Assembly: GCA_022661535.1 (NCBI GenBank)
Contig: JAKULF010000002.1
Coordinates: forward strand, 992,001 to 1,056,000
Reading direction: 5' to 3'
Source: Eutypa lata
Lineage: Eukaryota > Ascomycota > Sordariomycetes > Xylariales > Diatrypaceae
Length of the DNA stretch: 64,000 nt
Below the pieces are notes generated by a model. The model worked only from the letters and a program-made list of their open reading frames with translations. It was not told the origin of the DNA and did not search any database. A program made the translations under genes and the position numbers. This document shows positions 35,131 through 47,280 of this stretch, piece after piece (position 1 is the stretch's first letter; each line of letters opens with the position of its first letter).

Positions 35131-37526
35131 CTACTCAGCACTACTAAATGTCTCTTTCGACCTTAAGCTTCGTGTCTTACAATCATCTTCCAATGGAAAT
35201 GCATGCCTTCCATTCATCACCTCCGTTGGTCTCCCAGCTGATGCCAGCGCCTTCATCGCAAGACGGATTAGGTTTAGATCGCTTCCTATAACTCATGTTA
35301 ACTCCCATGTTTTCAAGGTGTACAGTCTTACCCACCATGAGCTCCAGCAATGGAACAAGCGATCGGTAGAAATTCGCTCTTGCCGCTGACTCGAGAATCG
35401 TAAGGCACCTGCCCAACTGAGAGATTGATTAGCTTAATCGTTCAGTGGACATATATTAAGCCTCAAAATCTCACTAGGGATCACAAGTTGTGGAAGTCGT
35501 AGCCAAGCACCGAAGCTTAAGGCATCAATCCCAATCCGTGCCTTTGGGGGTATGTAAATATCCCTGTATGTTGGTTGTCCAGGCCCGACCGGTAAGATCA
35601 AAATGGATGAAGTGCCTGTCTCCTCGTCTTGCCGCATGACGCTCCTAGCGGACCAATCACGTAGGACTTGTAGTTCTTTCAGGGACCTTTCGACATCTCC
35701 TTCTTTCACTTCGGCACCAAGATCACTAGAAGATGGTCAGCATATAGGTCCCTGTCTCAAAATTTGAAGGTTCTTACCATTTCCACTGCATATGGGGTGA
35801 GACATACGCACGCCGGTCAAACTTCTCCCAGTGATCTTTTCTAAAGTATCCGTATTCATTATAGCCATCGTAATAGAAAGGGTTATACCCAGTCTACAGC
35901 ACTGTAAGCCTGAGCCGTTCACAAGGGAGAAGAAGTTTTACCTTCACAGTATACTCTGCAAGAGATTGACCTTTCGCCTCTTCGGGAGGGTCCTCATCCC
36001 ATCTTTCTGCAATGCTGAACACGGTCTTCTTGACGCCAAGGTGAACTTCCAGGATACCCACGAATTTATCTATCAATGCTTGTTGGCCCTTATCGAGCTG
36101 AGGAAAGAAGTCCGTTAGATAAAGAATGCATCGTGGGAGCTTAGGAGTCATTAACAGCAACGCTCTGGCAACGTAACAAAGTAACTCACAGAAGGATACT
36201 GATGAACATGCGAGCGCAACGAAGCCGTGGCGAACAACTCGAGCTGTTGTAGGTTTCGGCCAAAGAACCCCAGTGTATCGAATACGCTGCTTCTGGTTAG
36301 ATATGAGAGATATACCAGTCTAGATAATTCTTACAGTGAACTTGGATAGAGCCCTTTGGACGACCCCCAGAGGTCAGTGGACCATCCCATTCCAAGCATC
36401 CCGCTCTGGGCTGCAGGTTCCCGAACGCTCCCATACGCTGAGTAATGGTTAGCTGTGGACTTGACTTAGATACATAGATATAGTAACTTACTATCACTTC
36501 CCAGGCATATGTCCAGCCATGAACATGCAGCAGTTGCTGTAGCTGATCCAGTAGAGCTTCCCCCAGGAGTGAGGTGCTCATCACCTCGGGGATTGAAGGG
36601 GCATTGGAAATCCCACCAGTCGCAGGGCTTCTCGCTAGAAGCAAATGCTGTCATTTTCGTCTTACCAACTATTACCGCTCCTAGATCAATGAGTAACTTC
36701 ACATAATCTGCGGTCTCTCTGTCTGCCTCATATGTGGATAAGAACGATCGACATCCGTTCGCACTTTTAAGTCCTTGAAGTCTGAAATTATCCTTGATGG
36801 CAATTCGCATGCCGGCTAGAGGTTGTTTCGCAGAAACCGTGTAGTACAAGCGGCTTGGCACGGCGATGACCTTTCCCAAGCCATCTGGCGCGATTGCATC
36901 TAAGTTCTGAAAGCTGTACGCATTAGAGCGGCCTCTTAATAGGTGTAGAAGACGTAACATACTCGTACTGTGAACCAGCTGGTAGGACAGTTGTCTGAAA
37001 ACATGAAAATCGATCAACATATAACTTCCATGCCTGGAAGACGTTGGAGCCAAAGAGAAAGTAGGGCCCGCTTTGAAATTTGTCGTCAGGCGCCAGGCTT
37101 GTAGCAGTGAAGATAGTCTGCAACTCCCATGACTTGCCGGTTATCAGTTGTGTTCCATCCAATCTTGATTTCAGCGCCCCTTTCTTCAGACATGAGCCTT
37201 GTGATGGGTATATCAAAAGGATATTACTTATGAAAGCATCACTAAAAACGTCATCGACCATGCTGAAACGCTGGATTTGCCGAACTATGTCATCCGTATT
37301 GCCATTGGCATCAGCGCCGGATAGCAGGAGGACTGGTTGTGGGGTTTGCGGTCCTTGTCGACTTGAGAACCGGTGCGTTCGCACACGCTATAGATATATT
37401 AGCACCATGAGAAGACGATTACAGAAGCGGTTTATCGAGAGGTGGAACGAGTAGAGAATACTGATGGAACTGTACCAATCCAGTCGGCTTGAGGATATAA
37501 TGATCTCTACCGATAGCTGCAGTCAT
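35131..37526 (-). CDS. amidase-signature enzyme, Arp1 ('scytalone dehydratase-like')-type
   Basis: Ten exons are proposed: 37476-37526, 36959-37387, 36492-36906, 36335-36437, 36190-36292, 35942-36139, 35778-35893, 35475-35725, 35332-35416 and 35131-35281. They sum to 1902 nt, 633 residues, all phases consistent. The C-terminal two-thirds is an amidase-signature domain with a Ser-cisSer-Lys triad: Lys in AIKDNFRLQG, cis-Ser in TPGGSSTGSA, nucleophile Ser in GSDTYGSVREPA. It ends with the typical PQLVIPIGQVPYDS and GRPTEVMNGRHAFPL segments. The N-terminal 150 residues are the accessory region seen in fungal Arp1-like amidases. The substrate is unknown and no melanin genes are adjacent. Tyr replaces the first Gly of the usual GSDTGGS. 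The first 51-nt exon and its GTACAG donor are the least certain part. Confidence 0.82.
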
Positions 37527-38948
37527 CTTGATCTAAGCCCAGTAGCCTTTTTCTATACCTCGTGGAGATAGTGGAAGATTGTCAGATGTTGTCAAGGTTG
37601 GACGCAACTGGATACGACCTTCGACTGATAGCAAATACAGTCTGTGTTACGTACAGTCAAGTGTGGGGTACAAAGCAATCATCGGATGTCTTGGAAATGC
37701 AGTTTTCACCATTGAGGGCGGGCGTGTCACGTTGTCTGGCGGTATGTAGTTAATGAAAGCTTACATCTACCTTGAATGCTAGCTTGCATCAACCCAGCTT
37801 CACCCATCCTACGGTTTTCTCTACACTACACCTCAAAAGGCCTTCGAAAGACTTGCCACTTTCTTGATAGCAAGATGGCATGAACTCAGACTGAAGATAA
37901 TGAGTCAACACATTTACTCGGGAGAGCAGAGCGATCCAGACATCCCTGATGGAGCGACACAAGATAACACCACAACGAGCTTCCAACTGAGTCTCACTGA
38001 AATGTTCTACATCGGACTATTATTATTACTGCAAATGGAAAACGGCTTACTAACCGTTCCTTTAATCTCTCTATATGAGGGTGCTCTTTGGGTCGACTTC
38101 TATTCAGAGCACCAACAACCTTGAAACAAGTCTGAAGACCCGTGTAAATTACCATCAATTCAGAGTGAGTTAGCTCTCCTACGTAGAGGGCAAGGTTTCT
38201 AAAATGAAGTTTCTGGATTGTTATCTTATCTTCTACGACCTGACTGGTGTTATTACCTACAAAGCTATAGCGATAATAGTCGCTATTCTTTTAGACTACT
38301 TTGCAAATCATCGTAGGCACACCAAGACAATGGCCTTTATATTAACGTGTGAACTTTGAAATCAAGGGAGGTGATGAACACCAAAGCTTCCATTCAGCGA
38401 AGACAATTGGGTGATTGTGTTGCAAATGATATGCAATAATAACATCGTGATCTATATGTCCTTTAATCGAGAAAAGGAGTGAATTTGGCAGGAAGTTTGT
38501 TCGAGTTAATTGAGGACAACCTCATTACACTTCATTCATAGCTGTTAGAAACAAAATGTACTTCGCAGCAAGCGAGTTCCTTCCTCCTAGAATCAAAGAT
38601 GAAATGGATCCGCTAACATGAACTAGGCGTTCCAGGAATCTCTTTGTTCACCCAGGCCAAGTGACTTGAGAATATTTGGATGAGGAAGCTCCCTAAAAAC
38701 TATGTCATACACTCCCCCCATTTGTTCTATGTGCTATGGTAACCACAAAGAATTATGTCTCCTTTACTACGAGGGGAATTGTTCACATCACAAACAAAAT
38801 GTGTCCGTGAAAGAACATATATATATTTAGCTTATGAACCACACGAGAAATGCATAGGTCGTACGGCTTACTGTATCAATTACAAGATTTGCGAGTTTAA
38901 ACCTAGCCTTAGCAACCGAGGCAAAGAATACTGAAACTTTCAACTGAG
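37527..38948. other. intergenic, no gene seen
   Basis: 1.4 kb between divergent genes. The frame at 37864-38124 is open for 86 codons but lacks recognisable motifs. A short inverted repeat (ATAGCGA ... TCGCTAT, 38267-38288) is noted without a role. Confidence 0.45.
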
Positions 38949-39770
38949 ATGTCTCCAGAACGCCTTACTGACTACTTAATGCGTTTTGAGGACTACAATG
39001 ACCTCCCCGATGACCTAGATATTGAAAATGAGCCAAGTGTTACATACGAAATAGGCCAAACCGCCACTCCACCACCAAGATCTGATCTCGTTGCCTACGA
39101 GTGTTATCTTCGCGAAAAATGGCATTGTTCTGATACTCTACCAGGTGAATTCGATCCAGACGAGCTCGAAAGGAAGAGGCAAGCTTTGCTCACATCGTCT
39201 CTACTCCCGTCTCCGGCTGGGCAGGAAACGGATGCACTCGGTGACAGCACCAACGATGAGCCACAGCCCGAATCGTCTTCTAATATGGATGAAGATGACT
39301 ACGAGCCCACGACGGCGGTGAATCCCTCAGGGTGGCTCACAGTCCCGTTCCCTACGTACGAGAACAGCTCAGCCGAGTCCATAGTGTCGATTACCGAATC
39401 TCTCGACACCGAGGGTTTCTACGACGATGACGTGACCGTAGGCGAGGCGCAGGAGCAAAGGATGTCACGCGTGTTTATGCGGCCTCGCGCCAACGCGGTC
39501 AGCTCCAGCGCCCCGACCTCTCCCGTCGAATCACTGCCACCACCACCACTACCAGCGAAATCCGCTGAGCGACAGCCGTCGAACCGGCGCATCAGGAGGG
39601 GCTCCAGGCCGCCCCTGTCGAAGAGCGCTTTTTCTAATGTCAACTGTTGCGGTGCGCAGTGCACAGATGCGAACTGTAGGATGGGGGTACGCCGTTCGAG
39701 TGTTGCGGCATCGCCGAAAGCTCCTAGGTATTTCCCGTTTCGTAGTCGGATGTTAGCTGGTCCGAGATGA
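38949..39770 (+). CDS. acidic, disordered protein of unknown function
   Basis: A single open frame of 273 residues. I do not recognise it. The N-terminal 150 residues are acidic (DYNDLPDDLDIENEPS; NMDEDDYEPTT), the middle is Ser/Pro-rich with a polyproline run (SLPPPPLPAKS), and the C-terminal third is basic (RRIRRGSRPP). A compact cysteine cluster near residue 236 (NCCGAQCTDANC) could bind a metal. There is no signal peptide or membrane segment. Codon third positions become G/C-rich toward the 3' end and the open frame is long for this AT-rich setting, which supports a real gene. The 3' flank carries a TTTC microsatellite. Confidence 0.6.
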   Translation: MSPERLTDYLMRFEDYNDLPDDLDIENEPSVTYEIGQTATPPPRSDLVAYECYLREKWHCSDTLPGEFDPDELERKRQALLTSSLLPSPAGQETDALGDSTNDEPQPESSSNMDEDDYEPTTAVNPSGWLTVPFPTYENSSAESIVSITESLDTEGFYDDDVTVGEAQEQRMSRVFMRPRANAVSSSAPTSPVESLPPPPLPAKSAERQPSNRRIRRGSRPPLSKSAFSNVNCCGAQCTDANCRMGVRRSSVAASPKAPRYFPFRSRMLAGPR

Positions 39771-39945
39771 AGAGGTGCGTGAAACGAGCGCGGGATTGTG
39801 AAGAGGTGATTGTCGCTAACTATATAGCGTAATACATAGAAACCTTTTACACCTGTATATGTATATTAGCTGTTTTGAGAATGGTACTAAGCAGTAGTCG
39901 ATATTTTTTCTGTTGGGCTTTTACAATCGAAAATGTGTTAATGCG

Positions 39946-39977
<32 letters not shown>

Positions 39978-41392
39978 GCAGTTGTAATCGCGCTTGGAAT
40001 CAAAATAGCCAAATAGTTCGTAATAGCCTGCAAAGTTTATATGGCCAGACCTCGCTACGAAAAATATGTACAATATCGTCATCTTAAAAGGATACAAGAA
40101 CCTATCTTAATCCCTGCGGAGAAGCCTACTTTTTTCTACCTAAGCTCGCTCCCTTCAAATGAACTGGCGCTTTTAACACCAAGTAGTCCTATGTTTCAAC
40201 AAATACAGTGCGACGATATGAGCGCGACCAGATAGCAGAATTAAGGGAAGTCAGTGCACTGGGTGGCAAGACTCTTTGCGAACGGCTCTACTCGCTGCAG
40301 ACACTATGAAGGGTAATCCTTTTAAAGCCGGGGACAGTCTGGAAGTAAGTGACAGCATTGACTGTAACAGAGGTTCTCCGGTAAGCATTCCAAAACGTTC
40401 AAGGATAAGAACGACGCTGTAGAGACGAACCCTAATTGCTGAATCAAGCCACGAAGTTACGAGAGTAGGGTATCCCTTGCTCCGAGACCACAAGCATACA
40501 AGTTGATAATTATAGGAAATCAACTTCGACATTGCATATTCGCGTACATAATACAAGTTCTGTAGATCTAGTCAGAAACGCGAGAGCAAGTGGCCCTATA
40601 AAAAGGATAGTAAAACTGACTCGGATGATAACTAAGTTGAGAAATTGGGGGTCCGGCTTATATCTTGGATTCGCAGCCCATCTTGAGAACTGAGGTCTTA
40701 TTGGCTTAGTAAAAACAAAGGCGAAATACATATAGTATAGGTAGCGAATTTTAAAACGATATGTTTTCTTAGATATGTCATATAGAGGGTTGTATTGGCA
40801 CCTACCTATCAACTTCAGAACTCGCATTGACAAGCATGACACCAACCAACATCTCCGCTGCATAATTTCCCCTTCCGCATAGATAAAAATGCGACGTCAT
40901 CCAAATTAGGCAGATTGGTAGGGCCGGAATATTGCCTGCATAGTCAGAACGGCTTATATTAGAGCGAATTCTCCCTACTAATTCTACCTACTTACAAACA
41001 AGGATTACCCAAAGAGACACTATAAGACTTCACCTTTGAGATTCTGGCATAAAGGAGATTTGCTGCATTATAGGGACAAATAAGGAATTGACTCATATTT
41101 ACAAGAGTAGAGTAACTTTCGTACTGCTAAGAACTATATCAAATACATTTATAAGAACATCAACCGACTTGGGAGACCTCAGACACCTGTAACAACCCTT
41201 ACATGGTCACATCTACATGCTCACAGGTTTTCAAAATACAATAAGAATGTAATTATCTACCTATTTTCTACCACAATTATGAAAATGTGTGAGTTTCTGT
41301 GCTGATTTTCCCGCCTACCTACCTGTGCCGAGTAGTGCGCTGTAACGTAAACTTCATCGGTAATTTCCTTACCTATGAAGTATCAACTCCGT
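39771..41392. other. intergenic, no supported gene
   Basis: 1.6 kb with a TTTC tract at the left. Minus-strand frames at 40251-40863 (101 and 117 codons) have no recognisable motif. Confidence 0.45.
39946..39977. repeat. (TTTC)n microsatellite
   Basis: About eight uninterrupted TTTC units 180 nt past the stop of the acidic protein gene; likely in or near its 3' UTR. Confidence 0.9.
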
Positions 41393-42652
41393 CTACCACT
41401 GCTGTGGAATATACCCAAAAGTGCCCGGTGGATATATGAAGAGTTCCTTCCAACTGAAATGTGTTTTGCAGCGGACGCCTATCGTATCAAGTTAGTAAAG
41501 TTTTCGTGATGAAAAAAATCAAACAGCTGGAGTTCATCGATAACCTACAATGCATGTGATCACTAAATGGGAAGAGGTCCAAAAGTTAGCAAATATAAAC
41601 TTTTTCGTAGGTAAACCATAAGTGGAATCACATAGGTACACAGGAGAGAGTTGAATAACATACCAGCCGGCCTTCTTCTCAATGGGCGTCTTGCACTTCG
41701 GATTCGGACACGGCTTGACAGGGTGCTTGAAACCACCACCGCTCCCATTCTGGAACGCAGCCAGCGTCTTCGCCTCCTCGTCCTTCTTCCTCGCCTCCAA
41801 CTTCCGCTTCTCCCTCTCGGCCCTCTTGCGAGCCTCCTCCTCCGCGCGGCGCCGGCGCTCGAGCTCCTCCCTCGCCTTCCTCTCGCGCCTCTCGCGCTCC
41901 AGACGCTCCAGCTCCGCCTGGCGGATCTCCTCCGCCGTCCGCTGCATCTGTAGGAGCAGCGCGTCGAAGCGGTGCTGCGCGTCCCGGATGTCGTCCTCGG
42001 CGAGATCTAGGGCCCGCTCCTCGGCCTCGCGGCGCATTGTGGCCGTCTGCCCGATGCTGCGCGAGTGCTCCGGGTCCAGGAGGTATTGCTCGTACTCGTC
42101 GCAGGTGTGCTCGTGGTGCCACGCTACTAGGTGACGTCGGCAGTATTGCCGGTTGCAGCCGCGGCAGAGCACGATCGATAGCAGGTCGTCGTTGTTGTTG
42201 TTGTCGTTGTCATCTACTGCGTCGTGGAATTGGCCGGACCCGCAGCCTAGGGGACACCATGTAAAGTTCCCTGCTTGCGTCATTGTGCTTGTGACGGATG
42301 CTTGCCGGTATCTACTCCGATTGATTAGTTGACCGTTTTCTATTCAAAGGGGCTCAGCATGCTCGCAATGTCACGTGTATCATTATCCACTGTACCTTCC
42401 AAATGTCTCGGAATCCGCATACTGTTCGACGACCTCGTAGTCGAGCGGCTCCTTGCAGTCCGGACAGGTGACATCGCAGGGCGTTGCGCTGTTCACTTCG
42501 ACGCGTATCGACTCGGCGAGGCAGTTTAGGCAAGTAGATGACTCATGTGTGCACTTTTTTGTCAATTTTCTCTCGGGGTATTGTATTAAGAAACGGCCTT
42601 CGAGACAGGTGGCACATTCCCGTAGTGGGTCGAGGTATAAATGTGTTAACAT
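41393..42652 (-). CDS. RBR-type (RING-IBR-RING) E3 ubiquitin ligase
   Basis: Exons 42396-42652, 41664-42311, 41549-41562 and 41393-41478 sum to 1005 nt, 334 residues. RING1 is at residues 13-77 (ECATCLEGRF, KKCTHESSTCLNC, VTCPDCKEP). An IBR module follows (WCPLGCGSGQ, VLCRGCNRQYCRRH). A helix of about 90 residues, very rich in Glu and Arg, links it to RING2. RING2 starts CPNPKCKTPIEKKAG and is completed across two junctions to GCDHMHCVRCKTHFSW. By family knowledge the Cys of GCDHM is the thioester-forming catalytic residue of RBR ligases. Without the 14-nt third exon (41549-41562) the catalytic centre is lost. RING2 lacks the terminal CWxC pair of many RBRs (SWKEL here). The start at 42652 is the first ATG of the RING1 frame; a further upstream exon is possible. 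Confidence 0.87.
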
Positions 42653-45628
42653 TGCTGCTAGTTAGCTTGGACTTGGTTTCTGGATTGTTGTTTTGAATAA
42701 GGGAATATTGTATGTGCTGGAGAGACATGTCTTGCAACGTTCAAAGTCGGTCTCACCCTGTATTTATAGAACTGGTTGTTGATGTCTGGGACTCGACATT
42801 ACGGTCGACTATGGTGTACTAGATCGTTCAAGAATATTCGAGATCCTCTTCTAATCCTTCCTTTATGTCGAAACTTCTCTGATCATGTCTACACTTTTCG
42901 AGTGGTTCTATTCCCTCTCCTACCCCCTTAAAACTTATATACATATGTGCCTAAGTTCCACCCTCATGCTGCATTTTCATTGTTCTAGTATTTCTTTAAA
43001 GTGTTCTTAATTACGTGTATTGTAATTTTCGTGCTTCGTCTACTTCAACCGAGAAAGAACACCCTTCTCCTTCTCTTCAAGATTTGAAGACTACGGAAGC
43101 CCGCGAGGGATACTCTCACGCTTATCAGTGTAATTAAGTGCATGGTAAAGCGACGACGAACAGCACAACTTATGAGGATAGGCTCTGGTTCACACTTAAA
43201 TCATATAGTTTAGATTGGAAAAATAAGTATATCCATTGCTGAAAGAGAGGGGTGGTGAGTAAATATTATCTGGCTATCAGTACATTCGACCCCCTGTATA
43301 ATAGTGTACATTGACCATATATCGATCGCGCATTTATAACATGTGATGAAAAAGTGAGCATATATATTGCAGGAGGTTAAGTCGTATATCAAACCTGTAA
43401 TACGGAGTGTTGGGTAAACCCAAACCCCTGAAAATGTTGGGCATGAGCTGGGTTGAGCACCCTAGAAATGCGCAACCGTAATTGGTTCATTACGGATGTA
43501 GCCGAACTGGTATTATTAGACACAGGTAGTTAAGCGGTTGGGCAAGAACTGTTATTTGACCAAACAAGCAAATACCGCACCGGTCAATAGTTTGCTTTGC
43601 TTTGCTGACATTGCTGTGGACTTAAATTGGCACACAGAAATGCAGGTTTCTTGACTTCTAAAAACGTCGTTGTCACAAAAGCTATTAGAGGTAGGTCGTG
43701 GCAACTACCAAACCACGACTGTATGGGTCTCAGGAACGTTTGGTCCGGAGTCTTGCGTAAGTGTTTGCACTTAAGCACCGTATTGACTTGATTCGGAATG
43801 TTGATGAATCCTGATTGGTGCGCAGGGTTAAAAGTCTACACCGAAGCTAGTAAAACGCTTTCCACTGGCAACATTCCCAGCGCAGGGCTTCTCTCATGTT
43901 CTGGATTCTACTAACGTTAGACTGACGAAGCAGCCAGCACCTACTACATACTGTCCCGCTGTCATAGACTTGGCAAGTCGGTTATCCGGACCTGCAGCTA
44001 CCCTTTTCAGCCCGTGTGGTTCTCGTAAGTTAGCAGGGCTGGCAGGTTACTCTAACTTTTAGAGTACTAGGTAGTTCTTTGTCGGCATGATGGCTTACCT
44101 TTGTGCAACACATCCTACTGTCAAATTTAGAAGGGAGGAATTGCGGCTGAGTTCGGGCCGTCAAGCCAAGAAACCCACAGAGATCAGTGAATGACGAAAT
44201 GCAATGACGATTTGGGGGACACAGGAAAGGGGGCCGGGGAGGCAGGGGTCTTTTCCTTTTCATTGATGTCTGTCTTAGACTCTGGACGATTAAAGAGAAA
44301 GTTGAATCAATTGAATGAAGCCTTTGTTGGTTTCTTCTCGAAGCATCTGAATAGTCAAACCCAGCGAATCGTCGATTGCCAGTTCATACACGTTTTGAAG
44401 CCTCTGGGACTAAAAAGCTCCGGGCTATTGTGGGGCAAAGGTAGGTGGCTTTAGTTACATGTTATTCCGCATGTTTCCATGCATTCGGCAACTGGGCCCG
44501 GATGGTTGGATTGGTTAGGTACTGTGCCTGAAAATACAATGTAAGGTAAATCCCTCAGATGGGTAGTATTGTTAAGGATCAGATTGAGCCAGGATTCGAG
44601 ATGGGAAATGGGAGTTGATAACAGCTAAATACTGCAACTGTCGAAAATAAGTAGACAGGCTCTAGTGTCATTCCTAGACACCTGTTGGATTGCAGTGTTC
44701 GTTCAGGTTCAAGTCGCTCAGTAGTTCGTAGACTCTTTTGTACGTTCGTGGCCGTGATACTAAAATTCAAGTATATCTCATCATAAGGCGAAACGACATA
44801 TTTATCTCTCTTCCTTTTTTAAACTATCTCTATCAATTGATTGCATGTGAATATTCTATGAATACGTACTTGGTTTGCAGCCACACCCGCCTATTTTGAA
44901 GATCCAGAACAGAGACGTACCCCACTACGGAGTATGACTTACCCTATTGGCTAGCACGTGGTGGCTTGACCTTAACACCTGAAGATCATACCCGACTAAC
45001 CATTGCATGACGTCGATTTTGGTTGAAAACCTTCCGGACATAGCTCCTACAGGATTCCAATGTTGTGAGGACTGTCAAACATGGATGCATCCATCTACTC
45101 CTATTTCCCGAATTAGAGATGGAACCTGGACACTTGTACAAATGTAATAATTAATCAATACCTGCTTACATAGTTACGAACGAACCAACCAACCAACCAA
45201 CTACCTAGAAATATCACACGGAATTGATTCGAGCAAAAAGAGAGGGTCACTATTGCCTCGAACATTCCCCCCCTCTAACGTTGCAGTATCTTTTTTTCCC
45301 TTTCGAATTTTACCCCGCCACCCGCTTAACATACGACGAACCGGCTTCAAATAATAAAGTTTATAACCCCACCTATAGCTTCACTTGGGCTTTCATCCCA
45401 ACAAAACAAACTATTCGCAGTGCTGATATTGGTTGCCGTCGTCCATATACTACGTAGTAGGTATTGATTCAAGTGAAATCAATTAACCTCTATCAGTCTG
45501 CCACCTAACACCTAATAGAACGAGTAGCCTTCTTTACTAAGAGTGCCACCCTTTGACCTAACCAGCTTCCCACAACCATCGCCGCAACCTACTCTCAGCA
45601 TTTCCGACGTCGTCGTAACATTCCCAAC
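42653..45628. other. 3-kb intergenic region upstream of TPS1
   Basis: No supported gene. The frame at 44191-44454 (87 codons) lacks motifs. The last 400 nt is pyrimidine-rich, as in fungal promoters, and contains C-runs including CCCCT (stress-response-element core) near 45272, which may matter for trehalose synthesis; this is only suggestive. Confidence 0.4.
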
Positions 45629-47280
45629 ATGCCGTCTACCGAAGAACCCGAGCCTTCTTCTACCGGCGACCGGCGGCTTGTGCTCATCTCCAACCGTCTA
45701 CCTATCACAATAAAACCCCAAGACGACGGGAAGTACAGTTACAGTGTGTCGTCAGGAGGTTTAGTCACAGGCTTGAGTGGCCTCAGCAAAACGACCAATT
45801 TTCAGTGGTACGGATGGCCTGGACGCGAGCTTCCCGAAGAAGATATCGCCCGGGTGAAGAAGGATCTTAAGGAGCAACACAGCGCACACCCTGTCTTCAT
45901 CGACGATGAGCTGGCAGACCGACATTACAATGGCTTCGCTAGTCAGTCATCCCTGCGTTCTTGCTTTCCCGACCCACGTGTGTATCCAGTTGAGCTGACA
46001 TCTGTTCCTATTTGCTACATCTAGACTCGATTCTATGGCCCTTATTCCACTACCACCCCGGTGAGATCACCTTCGACGAGAATGCCTGGGAGGCATACAC
46101 CCAGGTCAACATGATATTCGCACAAGTCGTGGCCAAGGACATCCAGGATGGAGACTTGATCTGGGTACACGACTACCACCTAATGCTGTTACCCGAGATG
46201 CTGCGGAATCTGTTGCAGGACAAGAAGGACATTAAGATTGGCTTCTTCCTTCACACCCCCTTCCCCAGCAGCGAGATCTACCGGATTCTGCCGGTCCGGG
46301 AGGAGCTCCTGAAGGGCCTCCTGCACTGCGACCTCATCGGCTTCCACACCTACGACTACGCCCGCCACTTCCTCAGCTCCTGCTCGCGCATCCTCGAGAC
46401 CAACACCACCCCCAACGGCATCGAGTTCCAGGGGAAGTTCGTCACCGTCGGCGCCTTCCCGATAGGCATCGACCCGGAGAAGTTCACCGAGGGCCTGAAG
46501 AAGCCCAAGGTCCAAGAGCGCATCGCCTCGCTGCGGCGCAAGTTCGAGGGCGTCAAGCTCATCGTGGGCGTCGACCGCCTGGACTACATCAAGGGCGTGC
46601 CGCAGAAGCTGCACGCGCTCGAGGTGTTCCTCTCGGAGCACCCGGAGTGGCGGGGCAAGATCGTGCTCGTGCAGGTGGCGGTCCCCTCCCGCGGCGACGT
46701 CGAGGAGTACCAGAACCTGCGGGCGGTGGTGAACGAGCTGGTGGGGCGGATCAACGGGCGGTTCGGGACGGTGGAGTTCATGCCGATCCACTTCCTGCAC
46801 CAGAGCGTGGACTCGGACGAGCTGACGGCGCTCTACGCCGTGTCGGACATCTGCCTCGTGACGTCGACGCGCGACGGCATGAACCTCGTGTCGTACGAGT
46901 ACATCGCGAGCCAGCGCGACGGCCACGGCGTCATGATCCTGTCCGAGTTCACGGGCGCCGCCCAGTCGCTCACCTCGAGCCTCATCGTCAACCCCTGGAA
47001 CACCGAGGAGCTCGCCAACGCCATCCACGACGCCGTCACCATGTCCCCCGAGATGCGCGAGGCCAACTACCGCAAGCTCGAGAAGTACGTCTTCAAGTAC
47101 ACCTCGGCCTGGTGGGGTTCCACCTTCGTCAAGGAGCTGCTCAAGGTCAACAACACCAACACGAGCCCGCCCGAGGACGGCCAGGGCGTCCTGGGGAGCG
47201 TCGGCAAGGGCTTCTCCGAGGCCGTGGGCATGATCAAGAACGCGGCTAGTATCGGCGACTCGGCTGTCACCCCCGAGTAG
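45629..47280 (+). CDS. tps1: trehalose-6-phosphate synthase (GT20)
   Basis: Exons 45629-45941 and 46025-47280 give 522 residues, the usual length of the short fungal Tps1 with no phosphatase domain. It makes trehalose-6-phosphate from UDP-glucose and glucose-6-phosphate in the cytosol. Signature segments are all present: LISNRLP at the N-terminal loop, WYGWPG, LIWVHDYHLMLLP, GFFLHTPFPSSE, GVDRLDYIKG, TSTRDGMNLVSYEYIA and SEFTGAAQSL. The ATG at 45629 gives a short Glu/Pro-rich leader before LISNRLP, as in homologues. The second exon has extremely G/C-rich third positions, typical of highly expressed genes in such fungi, which also creates a spurious 379-codon open frame on the other strand. 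Trehalose supports stress tolerance and, in pathogens, host invasion. Confidence 0.97.

Noticed and set aside
40251..40863. Two minus-strand frames of 101 and 117 codons
   Set aside because: No motif, no plausible joining splice sites, composition like the surrounding intergenic DNA.
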